A DNA stretch of 46,255 nt from Syntrophales bacterium (GTDB taxonomy: Bacteria > Desulfobacterota > Syntrophia > Syntrophales > UBA8958), in NCBI GenBank assembly GCA_026417625.1, contig JAOACW010000012.1:1-46255 (forward strand), read 5' to 3'. The position numbers were made by a program, and so were the translations under genes. The notes under the pieces were generated by a model. The model did no database searches, had not been told where the DNA came from, and worked only from the letters and a program-made list of their open reading frames with translations. This document shows, one piece after another, positions 18,207 through 27,660 of this stretch. Each line of letters opens with the position of its first letter. Within the stretch, counting starts at the first letter, position 1.

Positions 18207-19297
18207 CAAGTTTAGTTTCTGTGATTGTGCTACTAGGTGTTCTCATTTTTGTTCATGAGTTGGGTCATTTTCTCATGGCGAAGCGCTTTGGTGTAGGAGT
18301 TCTTAAGTTTTCCCTCGGATTTGGGCCAAAGCTTGTGGGCAAACGCATTGGTGAGACGGAATATATGATATCTCTCATACCTCTGGGAGGATATGTGAGG
18401 TTGTTGGGGGAATCTGAGACAGAGGCCCTTTCGCCTGAGGATTTGAAGAGATCCTTTATTCATCAGTCCGTGTGGAGAAGGATAGCTATAGTCAGCGCGG
18501 GTCCACTTTTTAATTTTTTACTCGCTATCTTCGTTTTTGCTGCTGTGAACGTTTCAGGTGTACCTGTACTGACGAGCGAAATAGGGGAGGTGCTCGAGGA
18601 TTCTGCTGCCCATGCGGCAGGGATAAAAGCGGGTGATCGAGTTTTATCTATAAATGGTAAACCAGTTGAAAGATGGGATAAAATGGCAGAGATCATTGGT
18701 AAGAGCGATGGTCAGCCGCTTAAGCTTTCTGTGGACAGAAATGGAAGTGTGTTAAACTTTGATGTGACTCCCCGACCTGTAAAGGTAGTAAATATTTTTG
18801 GCGAAGAGGTTACAGCCTATAAAATAGGTGTGGCACCTGCGAAGCGCACGGTTATTATGAGACAGAATCCCATCGAGGCTCTCTGGACAGGGGTGAAGCA
18901 GACATGGATAATCTCCAAACTGACCATTTTGAGTATTGTGAAAATTATCGGAGGTACCCTATCACCCCGTAGCATTGGTGGACCTATCCTCATAGCTCAG
19001 ATGGCAGGGAGCCAGGTTCAAGAAGGTATAGTCCACTTTATTCTTTTTATGGGTTTGCTCAGTGTAAATTTAGGCATTTTGAATCTACTTCCTATTCCTG
19101 TGCTTGATGGAGGACATCTCATGTTCTACGCCATTGAAGTGGTTCGAGGCAAAGCTCTCAGTTTAAAATGGAGAGAGAAGGCCCAGCAGGTGGGATTCAT
19201 CATTCTCATCATGATCATGATTTTTGTTATGGCAATGGATATAGACCGTTTGGAGATAAAACCTATCCAGGACTTCACCAGATTCTTTATGAGGTGA
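18203..19297 (+). CDS. rseP: Site-2 intramembrane metalloprotease RseP
   Basis: This 364-residue zinc protease cleaves anti-sigma factors and signal-peptide remnants within the membrane. The zinc site HELGH is at residues 18-22 in the first membrane helix, one PDZ domain lies at about 115-185 (IKAGDRVLSINGKPV), and the second zinc motif is PVLDGGH. It has one PDZ domain, not the two of E. coli RseP, as in many shorter homologues. No anti-sigma factor gene is nearby, so its target is unknown. Confidence 0.95.
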   Translation: MTSLVSVIVLLGVLIFVHELGHFLMAKRFGVGVLKFSLGFGPKLVGKRIGETEYMISLIPLGGYVRLLGESETEALSPEDLKRSFIHQSVWRRIAIVSAGPLFNFLLAIFVFAAVNVSGVPVLTSEIGEVLEDSAAHAAGIKAGDRVLSINGKPVERWDKMAEIIGKSDGQPLKLSVDRNGSVLNFDVTPRPVKVVNIFGEEVTAYKIGVAPAKRTVIMRQNPIEALWTGVKQTWIISKLTILSIVKIIGGTLSPRSIGGPILIAQMAGSQVQEGIVHFILFMGLLSVNLGILNLLPIPVLDGGHLMFYAIEVVRGKALSLKWREKAQQVGFIILIMIMIFVMAMDIDRLEIKPIQDFTRFFMR

Positions 19298-19300
19298 CCT

Positions 19301-19981
19301 ATGCGTGTTCTTGCTGTGGACACATCAGGCAGTTCTCTCTCGGTGGCTCTGAGAGAGGACAACAAACTTTTAGGGGAGATCCTGCTGAATACCGGAAGAC
19401 ATCATTCAGAAACGTTTTTACCTGTGATTGATATCATTCTCAAAAAGGGTGATTTAACTATTCACGATGTGGATCTTTTCGCTTGCACAACAGGTCCCGG
19501 ATCCTTCACTGGATTGCGCATCGGTGTGAGCACGATGAAAGCTCTGGCCCTTGCCTCGGGTAAACCCATAGTGGGTGTTTCTACTCTGGCTGCGCTGGCG
19601 ATGAACGCTCATATCAGTGGGCTGCCCGTGTGCTCGATTCTAGATGCAAAGAGGGGTCAGATCTTTTGGGGAGTATACGTCGCGAGCGCCTCAGGAGAGA
19701 TAGAGTCCAGAGTGCCGGATCGTTTGTCCTCAATCGATGATATGCTTGGGACAGTAGGTGAACGTACCGTGTTTGTCGGTGATGGTGCACTCGCGTTCCG
19801 AGCAGTAATCGAGGAAAGGTTAAAAGGTAGTTGTGTTTTTGCGCCTGTTGATGGACATCAGGTGAGGGCTTCTAATGTGGGTACTCTAGGTTTGTGGAAG
19901 TTTCGGAGAGACGGTGGTGAGGATCCTCTTACTTTTGTGCCTCGGTACTTGCGTGTTTCGGCAGCTGAAGAAAAGGTGTGA
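19301..19981 (+). CDS. tsaB: tRNA threonylcarbamoyladenosine protein TsaB
   Basis: This 226-residue ASKHA-fold protein partners TsaD to make the t6A modification at position 37 of ANN-decoding tRNAs. It has MRVLAVDTSGSSLSVAL at the start and the characteristic TTGPGSFTGLRIGVSTMKALA segment near 63-83. TsaB lacks catalytic residues of its own and serves as a scaffold. It begins 3 bases after rseP. No tsaD is visible in the window. Confidence 0.93.
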   Translation: MRVLAVDTSGSSLSVALREDNKLLGEILLNTGRHHSETFLPVIDIILKKGDLTIHDVDLFACTTGPGSFTGLRIGVSTMKALALASGKPIVGVSTLAALAMNAHISGLPVCSILDAKRGQIFWGVYVASASGEIESRVPDRLSSIDDMLGTVGERTVFVGDGALAFRAVIEERLKGSCVFAPVDGHQVRASNVGTLGLWKFRRDGGEDPLTFVPRYLRVSAAEEKV

Positions 19982-20010
19982 ACATGCAAGCCAGGGAATT
20001 TCATAATGGT

Positions 20011-20039
20011 TTGACAATATACCCTAATTTGTATAGCAT
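20011..20039 (+). promoter_or_regulatory. Probable promoter of psd-pssA
   Basis: A perfect TTGACA at 20011-20016 is followed 17 bases later by TAGCAT (20034-20039), within the overlapping sequence TATAGCAT. The predicted start near 20046 leaves only about 15 bases before psd. Confidence 0.5.
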
Positions 20040-20060
20040 AGACAGTGCTAGTCGGATTTT

Positions 20061-20708
20061 ATGGAGACAAAACATACAGAACCCATCTTAAAGGAGGGAA
20101 TGCCCTTTATAATCCCTCTTATTTTTCTAACACTGATTGCTGCGATATGCCGTTTTCCTTTTTTGGCAGTTCTCTTGGGCGTATCTACGCTTTTCGTATC
20201 ATGGTTTTTCCGTAACCCTGAGCGAAACATTCCATCCAATCCTGCATTGATTCTCGCGCCGGCGGATGGGAGGATTATCAAGGTGGAGAATGGTGTAACA
20301 CATGAGATGTTGGGTGAGCCCTGCAGGAAGGTTAGCATATTTATGAATGTGTTTAATGTGCATGTGAACAGGGCTCCCTGTGGGGGTCTTGTGGAGGATA
20401 TAAGTTACCGAAAGGGACAATTTTTTGCCGCGAATTTGGACCGGGCTGTATTTGAAAATGAACAGAACGCCCTTTTGTTGAGGAGGGAGGATGGGAAAAA
20501 ACTAGTTGTTGTTCAAATCGCAGGTCTCGTGGCAAGAAGGATTGTTTGCTGGGTTACAAGGGGCACAGAGGTGTTGAGGGGACAGAGGTTTGGGATGATT
20601 AAATTTGGTTCCCGGCTTGATGTTTATCTTCCTGTGGAGACACGTATTCTGGTAAAAGTTGGAGATCGTGTCCTTGCCGGGGAGTCACCTATAGGAGAAT
20701 TGCCATGA
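20061..20708 (+). CDS. psd: Phosphatidylserine decarboxylase proenzyme
   Basis: This 215-residue short-type enzyme makes phosphatidylethanolamine from phosphatidylserine. It has an N-terminal membrane segment (about 14-48), the RNPERNIP and APADGRI motifs, NVFNVHVNRAP, and the self-cleavage site Gly183-Ser184 in MIKFGSRLDVY; the Ser becomes the pyruvoyl group. No clear ribosome site precedes ATG 20061. An internal ATG at 20100 has AAGGAGG too close to use, and homologues include residues before it. The 3' end overlaps pssA by 4 bases, pairing the two steps. Confidence 0.95.
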   Translation: METKHTEPILKEGMPFIIPLIFLTLIAAICRFPFLAVLLGVSTLFVSWFFRNPERNIPSNPALILAPADGRIIKVENGVTHEMLGEPCRKVSIFMNVFNVHVNRAPCGGLVEDISYRKGQFFAANLDRAVFENEQNALLLRREDGKKLVVVQIAGLVARRIVCWVTRGTEVLRGQRFGMIKFGSRLDVYLPVETRILVKVGDRVLAGESPIGELP

Positions 20709-21490
20709 AATCAATGAAAAGACCAGCGAGGAAAGAAAGGGTAAAGAAGGGGATTTATGTACTTCCCAATCTCTTCACGACGGCAAGCCTCTTCTGCGGT
20801 TTTTATGCCATCTTGGCTGCTATGAAAGGATTATTCGATCTGGCCGCGGTAGCCATACTGATTTCAGCGGTTTTGGACGGCCTCGATGGTCGTATTGCCA
20901 GGATGACTAATACTACGAGCAAATTTGGTGTGGAATACGATTCGTTAGCAGATTTAGTGGCTTTTGGTGTGGCGCCGGCAGTACTGCTTTACAAGTGGTC
21001 CTTGTTCGATTTGGGAAAATGGGGTTTCTCCGTTGCCTTCCTGTTTATGGTGTGTGGGGCTTTGAGACTTGCCCGTTTTAACGTTCAGGTAGGGGTGGTC
21101 GACAGCAAGGTCTTTAATGGTCTTCCCATTCCGGGTGCAGCTGCCGTAGTGGCATCTTCTGTTCTTCTCTTTTATAAACTTGGAGGTAAAGGTGAATTTC
21201 ATCATCCCGTTGTTCCTCTAGCTGCGGTTTTACTCTCCTTCTTTATGGTTAGCAGTATTAAGTATTACAGCTTTAAAGATCTTAACCTCTTTGCCCGGAA
21301 ACCGTTTGTTTTCTTAGTATTACTTGTTGTTATTCTGATCCTCATAATTACAGAACCGCAGATCATAATTTTTACATTGGTCACTGGTTACAGTATATCG
21401 GGGCCTTTTTTGTTTTTCACCCGTGAATTTCAGAAGTATTTCCGTAAGATAAAGGAGCATCGGCTCAAGAAGAAATACATCACAATTTGA
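20705..21490 (+). CDS. pssA: CDP-diacylglycerol-serine O-phosphatidyltransferase
   Basis: This 261-residue multi-pass protein joins serine to CDP-diacylglycerol, the product of CdsA. The CDP-alcohol phosphotransferase motif is complete: Asp61-Gly62, Ala65-Arg66, Gly75, Asp79 and Asp83. Several hydrophobic helices follow up to about residue 225, then a basic tail. It is the integral-membrane form, unlike the soluble E. coli PssA. Confidence 0.96.
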   Translation: MKSMKRPARKERVKKGIYVLPNLFTTASLFCGFYAILAAMKGLFDLAAVAILISAVLDGLDGRIARMTNTTSKFGVEYDSLADLVAFGVAPAVLLYKWSLFDLGKWGFSVAFLFMVCGALRLARFNVQVGVVDSKVFNGLPIPGAAAVVASSVLLFYKLGGKGEFHHPVVPLAAVLLSFFMVSSIKYYSFKDLNLFARKPFVFLVLLVVILILIITEPQIIIFTLVTGYSISGPFLFFTREFQKYFRKIKEHRLKKKYITI

Positions 21491-21510
21491 ATGTTGCGGA
21501 GGAGGATTGT

Positions 21511-22527
21511 ATGAAAGCACGATCAGTGGCTGTTGTCGGCGCTACAGGGGCTGTCGGCAACGAGATGGTTAAAATTCTGGAAGAAAGGGATTTCCCTGTA
21601 AGAGAGCTGAAGCTGTTGGCCTCGGAGAGATCGATTGGTAAGTACATTGATTTTAAAGGAGAGAGTATTCCTGTGGACGTGCTTCGGGACGATTCCTTCA
21701 AGGGTGTGGAAATAGCATTGTTCTCCGCAGGGGCCTCCATTAGTAGGCAGTTTGCACCGGTAGCAGCTGCAGAGGGTTGTGTGGTAGTTGATAACTCGAG
21801 TGCCTTCCGCATGGAGCCCGATATTCCCCTTGTGGTGCCGGAGGTGAACCCTGAAACAATTGTCTTATATAAGAATCGGGGCATCATCTCTAATCCTAAC
21901 TGTTCCACTATTCAGATGGTGGTGGCTTTGAAACCCATTTACGATGCAGTTGGTATAAAGAGGATTGTGGTATCAACATACCAGTCTGTTTCGGGAACAG
22001 GCCGAAGAGCGATAGAAGAACTGGAGAAACAGACAAAAGCACTCCTCATGTTTCAGGAACCGGAAGTGGAAGTTTATCCTCATCAGATTGCATTTAACTG
22101 TATTCCCCATATAGATGTTTTTTTGGAAAATGGATATACGCGGGAAGAGATGAAGATGGTCCATGAAACTAAAAAGATTATGAATGATCAGAACATTGCC
22201 ATAACAGCCACGACGGTCAGAGTTCCTGTGTTCTATTCCCACTCTGAGTCTGTGAATGTGGAAACTTACAAGAAAATAACCCCTCAAGAAGTGCGGAGGT
22301 TACTCTCAGAAGCACCAGGGGTTGTGGTGTTGGACGATCCTGCCAATAATGTTTACCCAATGGCGATTGGGGCAGCTGGTTGTGATGAGGTATTTGTGGG
22401 GAGGATACGGGAGGATGAGTCTATTCCTAATGGTATCAATATGTGGATCGTTTCGGATAATCTGCGAAAGGGAGCGGCATTGAATGCTGTTCAGATTGCG
22501 GAGATTCTCATAAGGGATTATCTCTGA
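21511..22527 (+). CDS. asd: Aspartate-semialdehyde dehydrogenase
   Basis: This reduces aspartyl phosphate to the semialdehyde, the branch point to lysine/diaminopimelate, threonine and methionine. The 338-residue product has the VVGATGAVG nucleotide loop, VDNSSAFRM, the catalytic Cys131 in SNPNCSTIQM, and TYQSVSGTG. The frame opens at 21487, but ATG 21511 has GGAGGAGG just upstream and gives the usual N-terminus. It likely continues the psd-pssA transcript. Confidence 0.96.
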   Translation: MKARSVAVVGATGAVGNEMVKILEERDFPVRELKLLASERSIGKYIDFKGESIPVDVLRDDSFKGVEIALFSAGASISRQFAPVAAAEGCVVVDNSSAFRMEPDIPLVVPEVNPETIVLYKNRGIISNPNCSTIQMVVALKPIYDAVGIKRIVVSTYQSVSGTGRRAIEELEKQTKALLMFQEPEVEVYPHQIAFNCIPHIDVFLENGYTREEMKMVHETKKIMNDQNIAITATTVRVPVFYSHSESVNVETYKKITPQEVRRLLSEAPGVVVLDDPANNVYPMAIGAAGCDEVFVGRIREDESIPNGINMWIVSDNLRKGAALNAVQIAEILIRDYL

Positions 22528-22557
22528 TCCCCTAGGGCGGCTGTTACTGTTTGGGGT

Positions 22558-23130
22558 ATGAGGATTACGGGTGGTTTAGCGAAGGGGAAGAGATTGATCC
22601 CACCAAGGAGTACTTCACTTCGGCCTACGACCGCAGGTGTGCGGGAGGCCATTTTTAACATACTTGCAAGTGTTGAAGGATTGACTTTTCTTGATCTTTA
22701 CGCGGGTTCGGGGGGGGTGGGACTGGAAGCGTTAAGCCGTGGAGCTCGGAAGGTAGTGTTTGTGGAGAAGAACGCGAAAATGGCGGCGTTCATAAGGGAT
22801 ATGACAAGAAGTATGGAGTGGGGTGATAGGGTGGAAGTGCTGTGTGTCGAGGTGAAAAAGGCTATAAACATTCTTAGCAATAAGAAGGAAACTTACGATG
22901 TTATATTTGCCGATCCACCCTACAATAAAGGTTTGGTGAACTGGATCTTAAGGACCGTTCTGACAGAGAGGTTGTTAAAGGATCAGGGAGTTTTTATTAT
23001 ACAGCATTCCACCCGGGAACCTATTAGCTGTGGGGAGCTTCATTCTAAAATGCTGGAAGTTAGGGAGAGGCAATACGGAGAAACTGCGTTGTCACTTATA
23101 AGACTAAGGAAAGGAGAAGAGGGTCCATGA
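22558..23130 (+). CDS. rsmD: 16S rRNA (guanine966-N2)-methyltransferase RsmD
   Basis: This 190-residue SAM enzyme methylates G966 of 16S rRNA. It shows MRITGGLAKGKRL, the SAM loop FLDLYAGSGGVGLEALSRGA, and the catalytic DPPY at 119-122. It overlaps coaD by 4 bases, the common rsmD-coaD pairing. Confidence 0.96.
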   Translation: MRITGGLAKGKRLIPPRSTSLRPTTAGVREAIFNILASVEGLTFLDLYAGSGGVGLEALSRGARKVVFVEKNAKMAAFIRDMTRSMEWGDRVEVLCVEVKKAINILSNKKETYDVIFADPPYNKGLVNWILRTVLTERLLKDQGVFIIQHSTREPISCGELHSKMLEVRERQYGETALSLIRLRKGEEGP

Positions 23131-23630
23131 AAAAGATAGCTGTGTATCCCGGGTCATTCGATCCCATCACCAATGGTCATTTAGACATCATAAATCGTGC
23201 CCTTCGTGTATTTGATGAACTTATAGTTCTTGTGGCTTATAACCCTAACAAAAAGTACCTCTTCACCGTTGAGGAAAGAATGGAACTTATAAAAGCGTCA
23301 CTGAAGGGGAAGAACGATCGAATAAGGGTGGATTGTCATTCTGGTTTGCTTGTGGATTATGCAAGGAGTAAGGGTGCAAACGTGATTCTCAGGGGACTCC
23401 GGGCGGTTTCGGATTTTGAATACGAATTCCAGATGGCGCTGATAAACAGGAGGCTTTATCGTGATTTAGAGACGGTGTTCCTCATGACTGGTTATCAGTG
23501 GTTTTTTACGAGTTCAAATCTTATAAAAGAGGCGGCGAGTCTCGGTGGTTCTGTAGAAGGGCTAGTTCCCGATGTAGTGTTGCAGAAACTTGAGGAAAAG
23601 TTTAGTAAAATGAAAAAACCAGCAGGGTGA
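23127..23630 (+). CDS. coaD: Phosphopantetheine adenylyltransferase
   Basis: The penultimate enzyme of coenzyme A synthesis, 167 residues. The nucleotidyltransferase motif TNGH is at 15-18 following PGSFDPI, and RGLRAVSDFEYE and FTSSNLIKEAA match the family. The stop overlaps the upstream edge of the aminotransferase frame. Confidence 0.98.
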   Translation: MKKIAVYPGSFDPITNGHLDIINRALRVFDELIVLVAYNPNKKYLFTVEERMELIKASLKGKNDRIRVDCHSGLLVDYARSKGANVILRGLRAVSDFEYEFQMALINRRLYRDLETVFLMTGYQWFFTSSNLIKEAASLGGSVEGLVPDVVLQKLEEKFSKMKKPAG

Positions 23631-23644
23631 AGAAGGAGAGTGAC

Positions 23645-24844
23645 ATGCCTGTGAATCTTTCGAAACGTATTCAGTCAATTAAACCATCACCTACACTAGC
23701 GATAACCATGAAGGCTAATGCTTTGAGGGCTAAGGGGAGGGATGTTGTCGGTTTCGGTGCTGGAGAACCTGATTTTGACACACCTGCCCATATCAAAGAG
23801 GCGGCCAAAAAGGCCATTGATGAGGGATTCACCAGATATACACCTGTTGGGGGGATTGACGAGCTCAAAGACGCCATAATTGAGCGTTTACAAATAGATT
23901 ACGGTCTTACGTATGAGCGTTCGGAAATATGTGTGTCATGCGGAGCAAAACATACACTTTACAATCTCGCCCAGGTACTCTTTGATGAGGGCGATGAAGT
24001 AATTATCCCTGCTCCTTATTGGGTTTCGTATATCGATATAGTGAACCTTGCGGGAGCTGTCCCTGTGATTTTAGAGACCTCTGAGGAGACAGGATTCAAA
24101 GTAACCACTGAAGCGTTGCGGGAGGCTATTACTGAAAAAACGAAGGCGTTCATTTTGAACAGCCCTTCCAACCCGACGGGTGCGGCGTATGAGCCGGAAG
24201 AAGTTGAAGCGCTCTCTGAGGTTTTCCTAGAAAACGATATCTTGATCATTTCCGATGATATCTACGAGAAGATTGTGTATGATGGTTTTAAGTTTAAAAG
24301 TATAGCTTCCGTTGATGAAGAACTTAAGAAACGCACAGTTATCGTGAATGGTGTATCCAAGGCTTATGCTATGACCGGCTGGAGGATAGGTTACGCTGCT
24401 GGACCGAAGGATATTATAGATGCGGTGACGAAACTTCAAAGCCAGAACACCTCTAACCCAAATTCCATTGCTCAGAAAGCTTCGCTTGCTGCCCTGAAAG
24501 GGGATCAGACGTCTGTAACGGAGATGGTAAGTCAATTTGAGAAAAGGAGAAATTATATTGTGGATGCACTTAACGCTATCTCCGGTTTTAGCTGTACAGT
24601 GCCCCGAGGAGCGTTTTATGTATTTCCCGATATATCCCGTTTGTTCGGCAAGAGTTGCGGGGATATACGAATCAATACCTCTTCGGACTTTGCTGCCTAT
24701 TTGCTCGATACGGTGGATGTTGCAGTCGTTCCAGGGATTGATTTTGGGAGTGACCGTCATATTCGCCTCTCCTATGCAACGTCTTTAGAGCAGATCAGGG
24801 AAGGGATCAGGCGCATACACGAAGCGGTCCTCAGGCTTCAATAG
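23645..24844 (+). CDS. aspC: Aspartate aminotransferase (class I, Ib-type)
   Basis: This 399-residue PLP enzyme interconverts aspartate and oxaloacetate with glutamate/2-oxoglutarate. It has FGAGEPDFDTP, LNSPSNPTGA and the PLP lysine Lys239 in NGVSKAYAMTGWRIGY. The sequence resembles Ib-type enzymes, some of which also use prephenate. ATG 23645 is chosen because AAGGAG lies 6 bases upstream; a GTG at 23627 overlaps the coaD stop. Oxaloacetate from the carboxylase operon would feed this step and Asd. Confidence 0.9.
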   Translation: MPVNLSKRIQSIKPSPTLAITMKANALRAKGRDVVGFGAGEPDFDTPAHIKEAAKKAIDEGFTRYTPVGGIDELKDAIIERLQIDYGLTYERSEICVSCGAKHTLYNLAQVLFDEGDEVIIPAPYWVSYIDIVNLAGAVPVILETSEETGFKVTTEALREAITEKTKAFILNSPSNPTGAAYEPEEVEALSEVFLENDILIISDDIYEKIVYDGFKFKSIASVDEELKKRTVIVNGVSKAYAMTGWRIGYAAGPKDIIDAVTKLQSQNTSNPNSIAQKASLAALKGDQTSVTEMVSQFEKRRNYIVDALNAISGFSCTVPRGAFYVFPDISRLFGKSCGDIRINTSSDFAAYLLDTVDVAVVPGIDFGSDRHIRLSYATSLEQIREGIRRIHEAVLRLQ

Positions 24845-24854
24845 AAGATCCTTT

Positions 24855-25934
24855 ATGGTAGGTATCATAAAAAGGAAGAAAACCCGTGCCTTGCAAGTTG
24901 GTACGGTGCAGGTGGGTGGTGATGCACCTGTTGTGGTGCAGTCCATGACCAATACAGATACAAGGGATGTAAAAAGTACCGTCCGGCAGATTAAGAGATT
25001 GGAGAAGGCTGGCTGTGAAATCGTAAGGGTGGCAGTTCCTGATGAAAAAGCCGCAAAAGCTATTGGTGCTATCAAGAGCAAGATAGCTGTACCCCTTGTT
25101 GCAGATATCCATTTTGACCACCGTTTGGCCCTGATTGCTTTAGAGCAGGGGGCTGATGGGGTGCGCATAAATCCCGGTAATATGAAAAAGGGAGGGATAC
25201 GGGAGGTGGTAAACCTAGCCAAAGATACAGGCGCTGTTATTCGAATAGGTGTTAACGCCGGCTCTTTGGAGAAGGATATTCTAAAAAAGTATGGTCAACC
25301 TGGTGCGGAAGCCCTTGTGGAGAGTGCGATCAGGCATGTGCGCTTGATGGAGGATATGGGTTTCCACGCAATGAAACTCTCCGTAAAATCTTCCGATGTT
25401 CTTACGATGATTGAAGCTTACCGAAGGCTGAGCGCAGAGGTGGATTACCCTTTACATCTAGGCGTTACTGAAGCAGGAACTCTGGTGAATGCTGCGGTGA
25501 AGTCAGCTATCGGTATAGGTACGCTCCTCATGGAAGGTATAGGTGACACGATCCGTGTTTCTGTTACAGGAGACCCCGTCCGAGAAATTTCACTTGCATA
25601 CGCTATTCTTCGTGCCTTAAATATACGTAGAATTGGTGTGGATGTTATTGCGTGTCCCACATGTGGTCGTTGTCAGATCAATCTGGAAAAACTAGTTAGG
25701 GAAGTGGAGAGGAGAATTGCTAACGTGAAGGAGCCGATAAAAGTGGCCCTGATGGGTTGTGTGGTTAACGGTCCGGGTGAAGCGGCCCATGCTGATATTG
25801 GTATTGCAGGGGGGAAGGGTTACGGGATGCTCTTTAAGAAAGGTGAAATCATACGCAGTGTAAGAGAGGAAGATTTTGTGTGTGTTCTCATGACAGAAAT
25901 TGGAGAGTTACTTACAATAAAGAAGGAGGATTAA
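24855..25934 (+). CDS. ispG: 4-hydroxy-3-methylbut-2-enyl diphosphate synthase
   Basis: This Fe-S enzyme reductively opens the cyclic diphosphate of the MEP pathway. The 359-residue product has a TIM-barrel part and a C-terminal cluster domain with Cys267, Cys270, Cys302 and Glu309, the expected 4Fe-4S ligands, in CPTCGRC and MGCVVNGPGEA. It is the compact bacterial form and starts 10 bases after the aminotransferase. Confidence 0.97.
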   Translation: MVGIIKRKKTRALQVGTVQVGGDAPVVVQSMTNTDTRDVKSTVRQIKRLEKAGCEIVRVAVPDEKAAKAIGAIKSKIAVPLVADIHFDHRLALIALEQGADGVRINPGNMKKGGIREVVNLAKDTGAVIRIGVNAGSLEKDILKKYGQPGAEALVESAIRHVRLMEDMGFHAMKLSVKSSDVLTMIEAYRRLSAEVDYPLHLGVTEAGTLVNAAVKSAIGIGTLLMEGIGDTIRVSVTGDPVREISLAYAILRALNIRRIGVDVIACPTCGRCQINLEKLVREVERRIANVKEPIKVALMGCVVNGPGEAAHADIGIAGGKGYGMLFKKGEIIRSVREEDFVCVLMTEIGELLTIKKED

Positions 25935-25941
25935 AGGTTAG

Positions 25942-27660
25942 ATGCGTTACTCCCAGTTTTTTTTGCCTACTTTGAGGGAGATTCCCTCGGATGCAGAGGT
26001 TATCAGTCATCAGCTGATGGTAAGGGCGGGTATGATTCGGAAGCTGGCAAGTGGTATTTACAATTACCTTCCTCTCGGTTATCGGGTAGTTAAAAAGGTG
26101 GAGCGGATTATAAGAGAGGAGATGGACAAGGCCGGTGCTCAGGAATTGTTGATGCCGATGGTTCAACCAGCGGATTTATGGCGGGAGTCCGGTCGGTGGT
26201 TTCTCTATGGTAAGGAACTCCTTAGAATCAGGGATCGCCGCGATAATGAGTACTGTCTAGGGCCTACTCACGAAGAGGTTATAACGGATATTGTCCGTAA
26301 TGAGGTAAAATCTTACAGGCAGTTGCCACTGAATCTCTACCAGATTCAGGTGAAGTTTCGGGATGAGATTAGACCCAGATTCGGCGTTATGCGGTGCAGG
26401 GAGTTCTACATGAAAGATGCGTATAGTTTTGATGTGGACGAAGCAGGAGCCGATGTGAGTTATCAGAAGATGTTCGATGCTTATACCAGGATATTTACCC
26501 GGTGTGGGTTAAAATTCAGGGCTGTTGAGGCTGATACCGGCAGTATCGGTGGTAGCTTTTCTCATGAATTTATGGTCTTAGCTGAGACCGGTGAAGACTC
26601 AATGGTGTACTGTGAACGTTGCGGTTATGGGGCAAACCTCGAGAAGGCGGAAATCGCTAAACCAGAAGAGAAGTTTATAAATGAAGAGGAATTTTTGCCG
26701 CTTGAAGAGGTGTACACCCCCAATGTCCGCACTATTGAGGAAGTCAGTGGATTTCTTAAGGTTAAACCTGATGATATTGTAAAAACATTGATATACAGTG
26801 CCGATGGCAAACCGGTCGCGATACTCATCCGGGGAGATATGGAAGTTAACGAAGTAAAGGTCAGGAATTTCCTCAATTGTGATGTTCTGGAAATGGCTGA
26901 TGAGGAGATGATTCAGGAAGTTGCAGGATCACCGAGAGGTTTTGTGGGTCCCATAAATATCCGATGCCCAGTTTATGCTGATTATTCGCTGATGAACAGA
27001 ATAAACATGGTTATCGGAGCGAATAGAGAGGATTATCATATGCGAAATGCTAATTTCGGTAGGGACTTTCGGAAACCTCTCTTTGGAGATTTTCGAGTGG
27101 TGAAACCTGGTGATCTTTGTCCCCGTTGCGGAATGGAGCTAAAGTTTGCAAAAGGTATTGAGGTTGGGCATATATTCAAATTGGGAATCAAGTACAGCAA
27201 GGCAATGAGGGCAGTTTTCCTCGATAAGGATGGACAGGAACGCTACATGGTTATGGGATGCTATGGTATTGGTGTAGGAAGAACGGTGGCAGCGTGTATA
27301 GAACAGAATCACGATGATAAGGGTATCATATGGCCTATGGGTATAGCGCCTTTCCATGTTATAATAATATCTACTAATGTGAATGAACCACCGCTTCGGG
27401 AGATGGCGGAACATCTCTACAATGAACTGACTGGCCGAGGTATCGAAGTGCTTCTCGATGACAGGGATGAACGAGCGGGAGTGAAGTTCATGGATGCAGA
27501 TCTCATAGGCATTCCTCTGCGGGTGACAATAGGTCCCAAACGCTTAAATGAAGGATTGGTGGAACTAAAATTCCGCAGGACAGGAGAGGTAAAGGTTTTT
27601 TCCCCCGAAGAACTTGTTAATGAGGTGGAAAAGATCGTAAAAGAGGCATTGAGTGATTAA
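25942..27660 (+). CDS. proS: Prolyl-tRNA synthetase, bacterial type
   Basis: This 572-residue class II synthetase charges tRNA-Pro. It has the class II core (REEMDKAGAQELLMPMVQP, RFGVMRCREFYMKDAYSFD), the roughly 180-residue editing insertion typical of the bacterial form (about 225-405), and the C-terminal anticodon-binding domain. Its stop shares a base with the rel start (TAATG), so the two are translationally coupled. Confidence 0.97.
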   Translation: MRYSQFFLPTLREIPSDAEVISHQLMVRAGMIRKLASGIYNYLPLGYRVVKKVERIIREEMDKAGAQELLMPMVQPADLWRESGRWFLYGKELLRIRDRRDNEYCLGPTHEEVITDIVRNEVKSYRQLPLNLYQIQVKFRDEIRPRFGVMRCREFYMKDAYSFDVDEAGADVSYQKMFDAYTRIFTRCGLKFRAVEADTGSIGGSFSHEFMVLAETGEDSMVYCERCGYGANLEKAEIAKPEEKFINEEEFLPLEEVYTPNVRTIEEVSGFLKVKPDDIVKTLIYSADGKPVAILIRGDMEVNEVKVRNFLNCDVLEMADEEMIQEVAGSPRGFVGPINIRCPVYADYSLMNRINMVIGANREDYHMRNANFGRDFRKPLFGDFRVVKPGDLCPRCGMELKFAKGIEVGHIFKLGIKYSKAMRAVFLDKDGQERYMVMGCYGIGVGRTVAACIEQNHDDKGIIWPMGIAPFHVIIISTNVNEPPLREMAEHLYNELTGRGIEVLLDDRDERAGVKFMDADLIGIPLRVTIGPKRLNEGLVELKFRRTGEVKVFSPEELVNEVEKIVKEALSD